DNA of 64,000 bases from Levilactobacillus parabrevis ATCC 53295. GTDB lineage: Bacteria > Bacillota > Bacilli > Lactobacillales > Lactobacillaceae. The position numbers and the translations under genes are program-made. Positions within the stretch are counted from its first letter, which is position 1, and every line of letters begins with the position of its first letter. The notes beneath the pieces were generated by a model. It worked only from the letters and a program-made list of their open reading frames with translations. It ran no database searches and was not told the origin of the DNA. Positions 26,216 to 35,553 of this stretch are shown here, piece by piece. The stretch spans positions 1-64,000 of the forward strand of contig NZ_AZCZ01000006.1 in the NCBI RefSeq assembly GCF_001434055.1, read 5' to 3'.

Positions 26216-27112
26216 ATGGAAGAACTATTAGGCCGCGTCATCGCGGGAAAAGTTACCGATGAAAATGAAAATGATTACTACGTTCAGATTTCCGGAACGA
26301 CTTTTCGGCTGGACAAATCAGAAATCAAGAAACCTTTAAAACTAGGCTCAAACTTCAAAGGGTTTACCTACGAAAATGAAAACCACGAAATGCAAATTAC
26401 GCGGAATGCACCGCAAGTTCAAGTCGATCACTACGGTTTCGGTACGGTGGTCCGGACGCAACGGACGTTAGGTGTCTTTGTTGATGTTGGATTACCTAAC
26501 AAGGATATTGTCGTTTCCTTGGATGATCTGCCAGACATGATGGAATTGTGGCCTCAACAGGGTGACCGCCTGCTGATTGCTTTGCGTGAGGATGCCAAAC
26601 AGCGGCTCTGGGGTGTGCTGGCTGACGGTGACATTTACGCCGCCATTGCCCAACCCGCCAAGAAGATTCTGCAGAACTCCAACGTGATTGCCCGCTCCTA
26701 TCAATTGAAGCTGGTCGGCACGCGGGTAATGACCGACCACTACGAGTTAGGGTTCATTCATCCATCCGAACGGGAACGCGAACCCCGTTTAGGTGAAGAA
26801 CTCCACGCACGGGTTATCGGGGTCCACGACGATGGAACGTTGAACCTGTCCTTACGTCCACGGACGTATGAGGCCATTGACGACGACTCCGCGATGCTGT
26901 TAGCCGCACTGGAACACAGTGAGGACGGTCGTTTGGACTTTAGCGATAAGAGTGACCCGGCCGCTATCAAAGCTTACTTCGGGATTAGCAAAGGTCAATT
27001 CAAACGGGCCATTGGTCACCTCCTGAAGGCACGGAAGATTACGCAACACGATGGTCAACTCTGGTTAGTGACGACCGAAGCCACTGACACGACTGAGGAG
27101 ACCCAGGACTAG
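26216..27112 (+). CDS. cvfB: CvfB-family S1-domain RNA-binding protein
   Basis: A 298-residue homologue of the staphylococcal virulence regulator CvfB (Bacillus YitL), which binds RNA. S1-like domains occupy about residues 3-60, 65-130 and 140-215 (DHYGFGTVVRT and ELHARVIGVHDDGTLNLSLRPR are visible). A winged-helix domain (DPAAIKAYFGISKGQFKRAIGHL) ends the protein. The ATG at 26216 follows GAGGAGA; the frame is open upstream but lacks a site. xerD begins 11 bases downstream, so the two are probably co-transcribed. Confidence 0.85.
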   Translation: MEELLGRVIAGKVTDENENDYYVQISGTTFRLDKSEIKKPLKLGSNFKGFTYENENHEMQITRNAPQVQVDHYGFGTVVRTQRTLGVFVDVGLPNKDIVVSLDDLPDMMELWPQQGDRLLIALREDAKQRLWGVLADGDIYAAIAQPAKKILQNSNVIARSYQLKLVGTRVMTDHYELGFIHPSEREREPRLGEELHARVIGVHDDGTLNLSLRPRTYEAIDDDSAMLLAALEHSEDGRLDFSDKSDPAAIKAYFGISKGQFKRAIGHLLKARKITQHDGQLWLVTTEATDTTEETQD

Positions 27113-27123
27113 GAGGCACGCTC

Positions 27124-28020
27124 ATGACCGAATTAGCAGATCAGACGCTGGACTTTGCACACTACCTTACCGTAGAGCAGGGTCTAGCCAAAAATTCGGT
27201 GACGAGTTACACCCAAGAACTTCATAACTTTGCGGCGTATCTGACCGATCAGCACCTCACGAGTTTCTTAAAGGTCGACCGGCTGACGGTCATGAACTAC
27301 CTGAGTGCACTGACGGCCAGTGGAAAATCACGAAATTCTGTGATTCACGCCGTGTCAGCGCTACGCAAGTTTTACCGTTATCTGGTGCAGACCCATCAGA
27401 TCACTGACAACCCGATGGCAAACATCGCTGCACCCAAGCACGCGGAACATTTGCCGGCGGTGCTAACGGTGGCTGAGGTCGATCGACTGCTGGCTGCGCC
27501 GGATACCGCCAATAAATATGGGCTACGTGATCGCGCCATTCTCGAAGTGATGTACGCGACTGGGCTACGGGTCAGTGAGTTGGTTCATTTGAAGCTGGCC
27601 GACCTGCACCTGGAGATGGGGCTGATTCAGACGTTGGGTAAGGGTGATAAGGAACGGATCATTCCCATTGGGGATGTGGCGACCGACTGGATCAACCAGT
27701 ATCTGGCGCACAGTCGGCCGGTCTTGCTGAAACAGCGGACGAGTCCCTATCTCTTTCTCAATGCCCACGGTGGCGGGCTGTCACGACAGGCTATTTGGCA
27801 AAAAATCAAGCATTGCGTGGCACTGGCTGACATCCAAAAGGACGTGACGCCCCATACGCTGCGGCATTCATTTGCTACACATATTCTGGAGAACGGCGCG
27901 GACTTGCGGGTGGTTCAGGAGCTTCTGGGACACGCGGACATTACGACGACGCAGATTTACACCCATATTTCCAAGAAGCGATTGGTCTCGGTCTATGATC
28001 AGTATCATCCCCGAGCCTAG
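27124..28020 (+). CDS. xerD: Tyrosine recombinase XerD
   Basis: XerD resolves chromosome dimers at dif together with XerC. The 298-residue protein has the N-terminal SAM-like domain (residues 5-90) and the catalytic domain with R149 (YATGLRVSEL), the HTLRHSFATH box, GHADITTTQ and the nucleophile Y279 (QIYTH). The ATG follows AGGAGGC. A second recombinase at 57408 is the XerC partner. I assign XerD from the cvfB/ribT-scpAB neighbourhood and the sequence type; the functional split between the two was not tested. Confidence 0.92.
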   Translation: MTELADQTLDFAHYLTVEQGLAKNSVTSYTQELHNFAAYLTDQHLTSFLKVDRLTVMNYLSALTASGKSRNSVIHAVSALRKFYRYLVQTHQITDNPMANIAAPKHAEHLPAVLTVAEVDRLLAAPDTANKYGLRDRAILEVMYATGLRVSELVHLKLADLHLEMGLIQTLGKGDKERIIPIGDVATDWINQYLAHSRPVLLKQRTSPYLFLNAHGGGLSRQAIWQKIKHCVALADIQKDVTPHTLRHSFATHILENGADLRVVQELLGHADITTTQIYTHISKKRLVSVYDQYHPRA

Positions 28021-28074
28021 CGCGGTACCGGATGAGAGTGACTAGGGTCAGAGACGATTGAACGGAGGAAAAGC

Positions 28075-28470
28075 ATGTTACTGAAATATCGGAGTGATTA
28101 TCAAAAGATCGCCATGGGCTTGCTGAGCTTAATGCCCACCTTTAAGGACTGGGACCGGCTGCAGCACGAGCTGGCTTGGTACCAAGCTGGGGATGATCGG
28201 ACACTCTACTTGTGGAAGGACACTTACGATGACTTCGCCGGTGCCGTGGGGACCCAGATTCAGGGGAATTACCTGATTGTGCGGTTGATCACATTGATGC
28301 CAGATAAGGATGTTATTGAAAACACGTGGCAGTTGCTGGATCAACTGGCCACAACGTTACCAGATAAGCGGCTGATGGGGACCCTCTCCACAGCCAAGAC
28401 TATTGCAAAATGGGAGTATCACCATGGACAAAGCCACAGCAACCGGGCAACCGCTGATTCAGGTCAGTGA
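28075..28470 (+). CDS. ribT: RibT-like protein, GNAT fold apparently degenerate
   Basis: A 131-residue protein whose N-terminus (KIAMGLLSLMP near residue 11) resembles Bacillus RibT, the GNAT-type gene found beside scpA in Bacillus. The acetyl-CoA pyrophosphate-binding R/Q-x-x-G-x-G/A loop expected in the second half is not visible; the region after residue 75 looks unlike a working acetyltransferase. The ATG follows GGAGG. It overlaps the scpA start by 47 bases, so they are translationally coupled. The identification is by N-terminus and synteny only. Confidence 0.6.
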   Translation: MLLKYRSDYQKIAMGLLSLMPTFKDWDRLQHELAWYQAGDDRTLYLWKDTYDDFAGAVGTQIQGNYLIVRLITLMPDKDVIENTWQLLDQLATTLPDKRLMGTLSTAKTIAKWEYHHGQSHSNRATADSGQ

Positions 28471-29212
28471 TTTTGAGGGCCCACTGGATTTACTGTTACA
28501 TTTAATTAAAACCAACGAAATGGATATTTACGATATCCGGATTGCAACGATTACCAGTCAGTATCTGGATTACCTGCATCAGATGCAGACGCTGCGGCTC
28601 GACATTGCCGGGGAGTATTTTGTGATGGCGGCAAACCTGATGGCTATTAAGGCCAAACTGTTATTACCAAAGCCGCAGACACTGGAACCCAGTGATGAGG
28701 ACGACATGGGTGATCCGCGAGAAGACTTGGTCAATCAGCTGCTCGAGTACCAGCGCTATAAGCAAGCGGCACAGGTGCTCAAGGAGCGGGCGCAGGAACG
28801 CCAACAGCACTTTACCCGTCCCGCCATGGCAGTTCCAGACTCAGTGGCTTTGTCGGTAGCTCCGGGCATTGAGCCGGCGGATCTCCAGGCGGCACTGGCC
28901 AAGCTGATTCATCGCGCCATGGTGGCCAAGCCAGTTACTCAGAGCATTCAGCAGGAACACTATACGATTAAAGAACAGATGCAGACGGTACTAATGCGCT
29001 TGGCGCACAGTAAGGGCCCAGTTAACTTTGAAAAGTTGCTGGGTCAGACCCCGGTGCTTGACGAGATCGTCACGACCTTTCTGGCCGTCTTAGAGCTCGC
29101 CCGACAACGGCAGGTTGCCTTGCAACAGGTCAGTCGCTTGGTGCCGCTGCAGATTAATTTTTTACGGTTGAAAGGTAGGTATCCCACGGATGTCACCCCT
29201 AGCACAGATTGA
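28424..29212 (+). CDS. scpA: Segregation and condensation protein A
   Basis: ScpA is the kleisin subunit of the SMC condensin complex that compacts and segregates the chromosome. The 262-residue protein has the N-terminal kleisin signature [12 protein letters not shown] near residue 17 and [12 protein letters not shown], an acidic linker, and the C-terminal winged helix that clamps the SMC head. The ATG at 28424 lies inside the ribT-like gene and follows GGGAG. It overlaps scpB by 23 bases. Confidence 0.95.
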   Translation: MDKATATGQPLIQVSDFEGPLDLLLHLIKTNEMDIYDIRIATITSQYLDYLHQMQTLRLDIAGEYFVMAANLMAIKAKLLLPKPQTLEPSDEDDMGDPREDLVNQLLEYQRYKQAAQVLKERAQERQQHFTRPAMAVPDSVALSVAPGIEPADLQAALAKLIHRAMVAKPVTQSIQQEHYTIKEQMQTVLMRLAHSKGPVNFEKLLGQTPVLDEIVTTFLAVLELARQRQVALQQVSRLVPLQINFLRLKGRYPTDVTPSTD

Positions 29213-29798
29213 AAGTTTATTGTTCGTCAGCGGTGACGAAGGCATTACGGTCGCTGATTTAGCGGCGGCCACGGGATTGTTGCGCCCGGCGATTCTTGCC
29301 TCATTGGAACGGTTGGCCCAGAAGTATGCGGCTGACCAGGACTCTGCACTAGAGTTGATGGTCAACGATACCACCTATCGGCTGGTCACGAAGGAGGCTG
29401 CGGGCGACTTGATCAAGCGGTACTTCGAGAATCCTTTGAGTACGAGCCTCTCGCCGGCGTCTTTGGAAGTCTTGGCGATCATTGCGTACCGCCAACCAAT
29501 CACGCGAATCGAAGTTGATGAGATTCGTGGGGTTCAGAGCGCCTCCACCGTTCAAAAACTGGTCTTACGCCGGTTGGTCGAAGACGCGGGACGTCTGGAT
29601 GAACCGGGCCGGCCGAAGCTCTACCGGACCAGTGCCTACTTTCTCGACTACTTTGGCTTAAAACAACTCACTGACTTACCACCGTTACCCGCTGCGGCTA
29701 ATCCCAGCGAACAGGACGATGGGGATGGCGGTGACTTGTTCTTGCAAGCCTTTAACCAGCAACTGAATCAACCAGGAGAATCAGGAGATGAAACGTAA
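29190..29798 (+). CDS. scpB: Segregation and condensation protein B
   Basis: ScpB is the dimeric winged-helix partner of ScpA in the SMC complex. The 202-residue protein begins [13 protein letters not shown] and contains [23 protein letters not shown], a family hallmark, in the second winged helix (about residues 90-112). The C-terminal tail is acidic and probably disordered. The start overlaps the scpA end. The stop directly abuts the rluB ATG, so scpA-scpB-rluB form a tight cluster. Confidence 0.95.
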   Translation: MSPLAQIESLLFVSGDEGITVADLAAATGLLRPAILASLERLAQKYAADQDSALELMVNDTTYRLVTKEAAGDLIKRYFENPLSTSLSPASLEVLAIIAYRQPITRIEVDEIRGVQSASTVQKLVLRRLVEDAGRLDEPGRPKLYRTSAYFLDYFGLKQLTDLPPLPAAANPSEQDDGDGGDLFLQAFNQQLNQPGESGDET

Positions 29799-30521
29799 AT
29801 GGAACGACTACAAAAAGTTTTAGCACACGACGGCGTGGCTTCACGACGTCAATCAGAAAAGTTAATCATGAGCGGCCGCGTCAAGGTCAATGGCAGCGTT
29901 GTGACGGAGTTGGGGACCAAGGTCGGCGTCCACGATAAGATCCTCGTGGATGGCGTCCCAATCACTACCGAAGCTCCGGCCTACGTGATGTTGTATAAGC
30001 CACGGGGCGTGATTTCTACGTCTAACGACGAAAAAGGGCGTAAGACGGTGGTCGACTTAGTCGAAAACGTCAGCCAACGGGTCTATCCAGTCGGTCGGTT
30101 GGACTACGATACCTCGGGATTGCTCCTGTTGACCAACGACGGGGAACTCGCTAATCGGTTGACGCATCCCAAATATGAAGTTGAGAAGACTTACGTGGCG
30201 CGGGTCACGGGGATTCCAACGAACGATGCGTTGCGTGAATTGCGTCAGGGAATTACGGTCGATGAGATCAAGTACGCCCCAGCCAAGGCTAAGATCATCA
30301 GTACCGACGAAAAGAAAAAAATCGCAATTGTCTCGTTAACGATTCACGAAGGCAAGAATCATCAGGTTAAAAAGATGTTGAACGCCATTGGCTGTCCCGT
30401 TGAAAAGTTGAAGCGTGAAGAATATGGCTTCTTAACGCTCAAGGGCCTTCAACCCGGCGATGCGCGTAATCTGAAGCCGGAGGAAGTCAAAGAACTTCGT
30501 CGTTTAACCGGTTTAGCCTGA
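29799..30521 (+). CDS. rluB: Ribosomal large-subunit pseudouridine synthase B
   Basis: RluB makes pseudouridine in 23S rRNA helix 90 (U2605 in E. coli numbering). The 240-residue protein has an N-terminal S4 RNA-binding domain (MERLQKVLAHDGVASRRQSEKLI) and the RsuA/RluB-type catalytic domain with GRLDYDTSGLLLLTNDGEL, where the Asp of RLDYDTSG is the catalytic residue. The ATG follows the scpB stop without a gap; AGGAG lies in the scpB end. Confidence 0.95.
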   Translation: MERLQKVLAHDGVASRRQSEKLIMSGRVKVNGSVVTELGTKVGVHDKILVDGVPITTEAPAYVMLYKPRGVISTSNDEKGRKTVVDLVENVSQRVYPVGRLDYDTSGLLLLTNDGELANRLTHPKYEVEKTYVARVTGIPTNDALRELRQGITVDEIKYAPAKAKIISTDEKKKIAIVSLTIHEGKNHQVKKMLNAIGCPVEKLKREEYGFLTLKGLQPGDARNLKPEEVKELRRLTGLA

Positions 30522-30530
30522 GACAAATTG

Positions 30531-30559
30531 TTGACAGGCGTTGGTTCGTTTAGTACATT
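30531..30559 (+). promoter_or_regulatory. Promoter of the FMN-riboswitch-ribU unit
   Basis: TTGACA (30531-30536), a 17-bp spacer and TACATT (30554-30559), placed 28 bp before the aptamer. Confidence 0.7.
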
Positions 30560-30586
30560 AAGGGTGTACTAAAAAATTTATGGTTC

Positions 30587-30696
30587 ATCTTCAGGGCAGG
30601 GTGCAATTCCCGACCGGCGGTAAAGTCCGCGACCCGCGTGAGCGGTTGATTCGGTGCAACTCCGAAACCGACAGTATAGTCTGGTATGCAGAAGAT
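30587..30696 (+). promoter_or_regulatory. FMN riboswitch (RFN element)
   Basis: All hallmark blocks are present: ATCTTC at 30587-30592 pairing with GAAGAT at 30691-30696 (P1), GGGCAGGGT, CCCGACCGGCGGT, GTCCGCGACCCGC, CCGACAGTATAGTCTGG. FMN binding should favour the downstream terminator and shut off ribU. Confidence 0.95.
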
Positions 30697-30738
30697 GAGA
30701 CGTTGCTTTTTGCGTTGCTTAATTTTGGCGTAAACTCC

Positions 30739-30771
30739 AAGGTCTTGCTCTTCTGTGGCGAGGCCTTTTTT
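30739..30771 (+). terminator. Riboswitch-controlled terminator before ribU
   Basis: AAGGTCTTGC (30739-30748) pairs with GCGAGGCCTT (30758-30767), including wobbles, followed by a T6 run. Confidence 0.85.
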
Positions 30772-30815
30772 CGTGGGTCACGTCACTGAGATGACCGCAA
30801 GGAGGAATTAGTCTC

Positions 30816-31397
30816 ATGGAAAGTAGTCACAAGGGTTTAAGCGTTCGCGCGATGGTCGAGATGGCGTTATTCGCCGGAGTCTCTTATATCTTGATGTTCG
30901 TGTCGATTCCGATCATTCCCATCGTGCCATACATGAAACTCGATTTAAGCGACCTGGTCGTGCTGATTGGGTTGGGGGTCTTTGGTCCCGCGGGGGCGAT
31001 TACCATTGCCGCAATTAAGGAGTTATTGTACTTCGTTACGACGGGGTTAGATATCGTCAACTTTATTGGCGTTTTGACGGCGTTCATTGCCGATCTCGCA
31101 CTGGTTCTGCCGATCAGTGCCGTGTTACGGCGTCACGAGTGGACGGTCAAGCGGCAAGTGGTCGCGGTGATTGTCGGGACGTTGAGTCTCACCATCGTGT
31201 TATCACTTGCCAACTGGTGGGTAATTACGCCCCTGTATCTTAAGGTGTGGGGGATGTCGTTGGGCTTACCCGTGAACAAGCTCATCTTATTCGGTGTTAT
31301 TCCGTTTAACCTGATCAAGGGGATCGTCCTCGGGATCCTGTTCATTCTGCTAAATCGACGGATGGCGCCCTGGCTACAGAAGCACACGCTATCATAA
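30816..31397 (+). CDS. ribU: Riboflavin ECF transporter substrate-binding component
   Basis: RibU is the membrane S-component that binds riboflavin and works with the shared EcfA1-EcfA2-EcfT module encoded elsewhere. The 193-residue protein has about six hydrophobic segments, and VPYMKLDLSDLVVLIG followed by FGPAGAITIAAIKELL is typical of the family. The ATG follows AAGGAGG. Control by the FMN riboswitch upstream strongly supports the substrate. This is a single-gene unit with its own terminator. Confidence 0.94.
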   Translation: MESSHKGLSVRAMVEMALFAGVSYILMFVSIPIIPIVPYMKLDLSDLVVLIGLGVFGPAGAITIAAIKELLYFVTTGLDIVNFIGVLTAFIADLALVLPISAVLRRHEWTVKRQVVAVIVGTLSLTIVLSLANWWVITPLYLKVWGMSLGLPVNKLILFGVIPFNLIKGIVLGILFILLNRRMAPWLQKHTLS

Positions 31398-31428
31398 ATG
31401 AATCAATCATGAATTGTCTTGAAATGGA

Positions 31429-31453
31429 GGGCTGGCATACTGTCAGCCCTTTT
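31429..31453 (+). terminator. Intrinsic terminator of ribU
   Basis: GGGCTGGCA (31429-31437) with TGTCAGCCC (31441-31449), one mismatch, followed by four T. Confidence 0.8.
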
Positions 31454-31500
31454 CGTATGGTAAACTAGGTGCAGACTTATTACGGAAGGGATGCGTAACC

Positions 31501-32541
31501 ATGGAAGCGGCGGACTTACTAGCCTTACTGGATCAGCAACAGTTTCGCCGTTTGCGGGTGATCGAGAACCTCCTACGGGAGAAGAAGACGGTGTCGACGC
31601 TGTATTGGGGTCTACGCTACCGATTACTCTATCTGATTGCCCTGGATAAGAAAATGGCCCGGGGAGCCTTAGACGCCCCAGCACAGGTGCTGATTAAGCG
31701 GGGATGGGCCGAGACGGGTGAGACGCCCGATCAGGTTCGTTTGACTGCAGCGGGGGCCACTGAACAAGCGGCGCATGCCGAGCATCCGCAGACTTGGGCC
31801 AATTGGGGGATGCTGGATCTCTTGGCGGCCCGGCAACGGCTCTTACTGGCGGTGCAGGTTGTGAGTCAGTATGCCCATTCGGCCAAGCGCTACTACCCGT
31901 TGGCGACGGACCTGGAGACGCGTCAGGCGGTACGAAATTGGTTCCATCAGAGTAAGAGTGCTCAGTTACCAGAACAACTGTTCGATTCACTGAAAAGTAG
32001 TCTTGAAAAGCTACCGCCAGTCACGGCGGGGGTCGTCACGGACCTGTTTACAGGGCACGGCCAACCGGGGCTGACGGCAGATCAATTAGCGTTAAGTCAG
32101 GAGCGGACCGCGTGGTCGGTGACGCTGATGCAGTTTGACGGGGTCATGCAGATTGCTCAGGATGCCCGTGAGTCGGACCATCCGTTGAGCGCCCTATTTC
32201 GGCCACTGTGGCAGTCACCGGTTACACGCAGTGCGCAGCAGACTCTAGCGGCGGTGTCGCAAGGGCGGCGTGTGGAACAGATTGCTACGGTGCGCCAGAT
32301 TAAGCCGGGAACGGCACGGGAACATTTACTGGAGGCGGCGATTCTATTACCGTTAGCCCAGTTTCCCTATGACTGGTTATTGACGCCGCCCATGCGTGCA
32401 GCATTTGCGGCTAGTCTGACCGGGCCAATTGATACCTGGCAGTACACGGCGTTACCGCAGGCGCTTCAGGACCGCTACACGTTTTTTGATTTTCGACTTT
32501 ATGCCATTTGGTGTGATAAGCGAGGTGTGGGGGATGCTTGA
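31501..32541 (+). CDS. YpbB-like helix-turn-helix protein
   Basis: A 346-residue protein resembling Bacillus YpbB, whose gene also sits directly before recQ. The C-terminal part has a helix-turn-helix-like segment (IATVRQIKPGTAREHLLEAAIL, about residues 260-281), as in the RQC/HRDC-adjacent HTH_40 group. The rest is helical and unassigned. The ATG follows GGAAGGG. The last eight bases overlap recQ, so the two products are probably made together and may act in one pathway. Role unknown. Confidence 0.7.
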   Translation: MEAADLLALLDQQQFRRLRVIENLLREKKTVSTLYWGLRYRLLYLIALDKKMARGALDAPAQVLIKRGWAETGETPDQVRLTAAGATEQAAHAEHPQTWANWGMLDLLAARQRLLLAVQVVSQYAHSAKRYYPLATDLETRQAVRNWFHQSKSAQLPEQLFDSLKSSLEKLPPVTAGVVTDLFTGHGQPGLTADQLALSQERTAWSVTLMQFDGVMQIAQDARESDHPLSALFRPLWQSPVTRSAQQTLAAVSQGRRVEQIATVRQIKPGTAREHLLEAAILLPLAQFPYDWLLTPPMRAAFAASLTGPIDTWQYTALPQALQDRYTFFDFRLYAIWCDKRGVGDA

Positions 32542-33955
32542 GCCCTTAGCGACAAGTTTGGAAAAAGTGTTTGGCTTTACGAAATTCAGAGAGGGGCAGC
32601 AGGCCGCCCTCACGTCATTAGAGGCGGGTCAAGACACCCTAGCTGTTTTGCCGACCGGTGCCGGTAAGACGTTGATCTATCAGTTGTACGGGTACCGTCA
32701 TCAGGGATGTGTGCTGATTATCTCCCCCCTGTTGTCGCTGATGAACGATCAGGTTGATCGGATGCGCATGGCGGGGTTTAAGCGGGTGGCCGCGATTAAT
32801 TCGCTGACGAGCTATCGGGAACGGCAGGTAATCATGCGCCACCTCGGGGAGTATCAATTTCTCTTTATGTCACCGGAAATGTTAGCCCAGCCGCAGATGT
32901 TGGCGCAGGTCAAACAGCTCCAGCTGAGTCTATTGGTGATTGATGAAGCCCACTGTATCGTGCAGTGGGGACCGGATTTTCGACCAGAGTATCTGTTGTT
33001 GGGTGCCATTCGTACGCAGTTACAACAGCCACTAACACTGATGCTAACGGCAACGGCGGGACAGACGACGCGGCAGGAGATTGCCAAGCAGTTACGGAGT
33101 CAGCCAGAAATAGTGGCAGAGTCCGTCGATCGCCCCAATATCTTTCTCGATGTGGAGCAAGTCGCTGACGAGTCGGAGAAGCAGGAACGCCTGACAGCGC
33201 TGGTCGGTCAGCTGCAGGGACCGGGTGTGGTGTATTTCTCCAGTAAGCAGCAGGCCAGCGATACGGCGTTAACACTCCAGCAGCAGACGGGCGTGCAGGC
33301 GGCGGCCTACCATGCGGGACTGAGTAGTGAGGATCGTTTCAAGATTCAGCAACAGTTCATGGCGGGGCAACTCGACGTGATCTGTGCGACCAGTGCGTTT
33401 GGGATGGGCATCGATAAGAATGATGTCCGCTACGTTATCCACTACCACCTGCCGGCAGACTTTGAGAGCTATGCGCAGGAGATTGGCCGAGCCGGGCGGG
33501 ATGGTTTGCCAAGTGTGGCCATTCTGTTGTACGCCAGTGGGGATGAACAGCTTCCCTTAATGTTGGGGCAAGCCAACCGGCCCGAGCCGGAGACCATTCA
33601 CCGCTACTATGCACGACCACAGGCGTTTAGCGAGGATGATGCGGCCATCGCACTGCTGGCGTTCTACAAACGGCATGGCATTAGTGAGGCGGCGGTGGTT
33701 AACCTATTTAGCCGTCGAGAGCGAGAACGGAACAGGGCGCTGGCACAGATGCTGAAATACGTGTGCGAACCGCGTTGCTTGCGGCAGAATTGGCTTGCGG
33801 CGTTTGACGAACAGAGCCCGGCCCATCACGAGCGGTGTTGCTCGCCGGCGGGGATGACGCCGGATTTTGAACAGTTAGGGTTGCTGGCGTCACACAAATC
33901 TGACCCGGTAGCTCAGGATGGAGACTGGGTTGCGCGACTGCGGCGGTTATTTTAA
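32534..33955 (+). CDS. recQ: RecQ-type ATP-dependent DNA helicase, short form
   Basis: A 473-residue superfamily 2 helicase that unwinds DNA in recombination and repair. Motif I LPTGAGKT (Lys45), the DEAH box (VIDEAHCIVQWG near residue 135), ATSAFGMGIDKNDVRYVIHY and QEIGRAGRDG are intact. After the helicase core only a short zinc-binding-type segment (cysteines about 415-437) remains; there is no RQC winged helix or HRDC domain, so it is shorter than E. coli RecQ (about 610). The ATG at 32534 follows GAGGTG. The ypbB-like partner may supply a missing function. Confidence 0.88.
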   Translation: MLEPLATSLEKVFGFTKFREGQQAALTSLEAGQDTLAVLPTGAGKTLIYQLYGYRHQGCVLIISPLLSLMNDQVDRMRMAGFKRVAAINSLTSYRERQVIMRHLGEYQFLFMSPEMLAQPQMLAQVKQLQLSLLVIDEAHCIVQWGPDFRPEYLLLGAIRTQLQQPLTLMLTATAGQTTRQEIAKQLRSQPEIVAESVDRPNIFLDVEQVADESEKQERLTALVGQLQGPGVVYFSSKQQASDTALTLQQQTGVQAAAYHAGLSSEDRFKIQQQFMAGQLDVICATSAFGMGIDKNDVRYVIHYHLPADFESYAQEIGRAGRDGLPSVAILLYASGDEQLPLMLGQANRPEPETIHRYYARPQAFSEDDAAIALLAFYKRHGISEAAVVNLFSRRERERNRALAQMLKYVCEPRCLRQNWLAAFDEQSPAHHERCCSPAGMTPDFEQLGLLASHKSDPVAQDGDWVARLRRLF

Positions 33956-34090
33956 TGACGAATTGTCAAACCAAGTGCAAAAAATTCCACAATTCATAAT
34001 TAACTACAGGTAAATATAATTAAGAGATTTTGAAGAATGCCGTCATATCGATACTTCGAACAATTATAGCTACCTAAAAAAACGTCAGCG

Positions 34091-34099
34091 TGGTACAAT
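34091..34099 (+). promoter_or_regulatory. Extended -10 promoter of the LysM gene
   Basis: TGGTACAAT is an extended -10 element. No clear -35 is seen in the AT-rich stretch upstream. Confidence 0.45.
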
Positions 34100-34131
34100 T
34101 ACGGTTGAAAGTTTTTCAGGGAGGTTAGATG

Positions 34132-34761
34132 ATGAGTCAAAAGCGTGACGATCAAACGTCGAAGGAACAAGAGTCCCATCCATGGGATTCCTCGTTTGCC
34201 GATGATCGCGACGATCAGGGGAACCTGTCACGAACGAAAATGCGGCGACAAAATCATAGCAATACCATGGTTACCATCATTCTGGTGGCAATCATCATCG
34301 TGATTGCGGCAGCCTCGTTGGTCTACGGCCTAGCCCGTCAAAGTGCGGTCAACCGGCCTCAAAATACCGAGAAGGTCGCGGCTAGTTCGTCTAGCTCGTC
34401 CTCCAAGAAGGCCAAGAGCTCCCATAAATCATCAAGTCAGGCATCATCGAAGAAGCAAGCTGCTTCAACGAGCCACAAAAAATCAACGACATCTACCACG
34501 ACTGCTAGTTCGGCTAAGACGACTAGCAGTTCTTCGGCTACCACCAGTCACAGCAGTTCAGCTGCCACAAGTAGCAGCACAACGAGCAGCAGTGCGAGTT
34601 CAAGCAGCACCGCTGGTCAAAAGTATGCGACCGTTGAATCCGGCCAAGGGGTCTACCGGGTCGCAACGAATGCCGGAATTTCGGTTGATAAGTTGCTTGA
34701 ATTAAATGGCCTGTCTTCGGGTGCTGCATTGCACCCTGGTCAAAAGTTACGTGTAAAGTAG
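34132..34761 (+). CDS. Membrane-anchored LysM-domain protein
   Basis: A 209-residue protein with an acidic cytoplasmic N-terminus, one membrane helix (about residues 45-66), a Ser/Thr/Lys/Ala-rich low-complexity linker (about 80-160), and a C-terminal LysM domain (about 165-209, GQGVYRVATNAGISVDKLLE). It should bind peptidoglycan outside the cell. The layout matches the LysM proteins encoded next to cmk and rpsA in lactobacilli. I prefer the second of two adjacent ATGs because of spacing from GGGAGG. Exact role unknown. Confidence 0.82.
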   Translation: MSQKRDDQTSKEQESHPWDSSFADDRDDQGNLSRTKMRRQNHSNTMVTIILVAIIIVIAAASLVYGLARQSAVNRPQNTEKVAASSSSSSSKKAKSSHKSSSQASSKKQAASTSHKKSTTSTTTASSAKTTSSSSATTSHSSSAATSSSTTSSSASSSSTAGQKYATVESGQGVYRVATNAGISVDKLLELNGLSSGAALHPGQKLRVK

Positions 34762-34794
34762 GATTTAATTTCAATTTATAGGGAGTTTGGTTTG

Positions 34795-35475
34795 ATGGAT
34801 AAACAAGGATTACAGGTTGCCATTGATGGTCCAGCTTCGGCTGGGAAGAGTACGGTGGCGAAAATTGTTGCACAGCGTTTTCACTACATATACTGTGATA
34901 CGGGTGCCATGTACCGCGCCATTACTTGGAAGGTCTTGCAAGCTGGCGTGGCGTTAGACGATGAGGCTGCCGTGAAGGACCTTTTGGATCAGATTACGAT
35001 TCGTTTTGAGCCCGGGACTCCCGTTCAAAAGGTCTTCGTTGACGATACCGAGGTAACCTTAGCGATTCGTCAACCGGACGTGACAAATGCTGTCTCACAG
35101 ATTTCAGCTCAGTCAGCTGTTCGGGCTGAATTGACGGAACGCCAACGACAGATTGCCGATGCTGGCGGAATCGTCATGGATGGCCGCGATGTTGGGTCAA
35201 CCGTGTTGCCCAAGGCCGAGGTTAAGATCTTCTTAGTTGCGAGTGTTGAAGAACGGGCACAGCGCCGGTTAAAGGATAACGCGGCTAAGGGGATTAATAC
35301 GCCGCTGGAAACGTTGAAGTATGAGATTGAGGAACGGGACCGCAAAGACTCGACCCGAAAGATCTCACCATTGACTCAAGCAGCGGATGCAATTCGGCTC
35401 GATACGACGTCCATGTCCATCCAGGAAGTGGCCGATCGCATCGCTGAAATCATCCAAGAAAAAGAATCCCTATAA
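34795..35475 (+). CDS. cmk: Cytidylate kinase
   Basis: Cmk phosphorylates CMP and dCMP to the diphosphates. The 226-residue protein begins [13 protein letters not shown] (P-loop, residues about 7-18), followed by [19 protein letters not shown] and the LID-region arginines ([15 protein letters not shown]). The ATG at 34795 follows GGGAG; the preceding TTG is an alternative start. The cmk-rpsA order is conserved in bacteria. Confidence 0.95.
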   Translation: MDKQGLQVAIDGPASAGKSTVAKIVAQRFHYIYCDTGAMYRAITWKVLQAGVALDDEAAVKDLLDQITIRFEPGTPVQKVFVDDTEVTLAIRQPDVTNAVSQISAQSAVRAELTERQRQIADAGGIVMDGRDVGSTVLPKAEVKIFLVASVEERAQRRLKDNAAKGINTPLETLKYEIEERDRKDSTRKISPLTQAADAIRLDTTSMSIQEVADRIAEIIQEKESL

Positions 35476-35553
35476 AATGGGCTTTTTACTAGCTTTTAAC
35501 AACACAATCAGCTAAAATGGTATTTAGAGTTGTCGCAAGGAGGAAAAATTCGC

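Noticed and set aside
30580-30789. ORF across the FMN riboswitch and its terminator
   Set aside because: The whole segment is explained by the conserved aptamer and terminator; no ribosome-binding site.
34343-34705. Alternative-frame ORF in the LysM gene
   Set aside because: It arises from the Ser/Thr/Ala low-complexity linker read in another frame.
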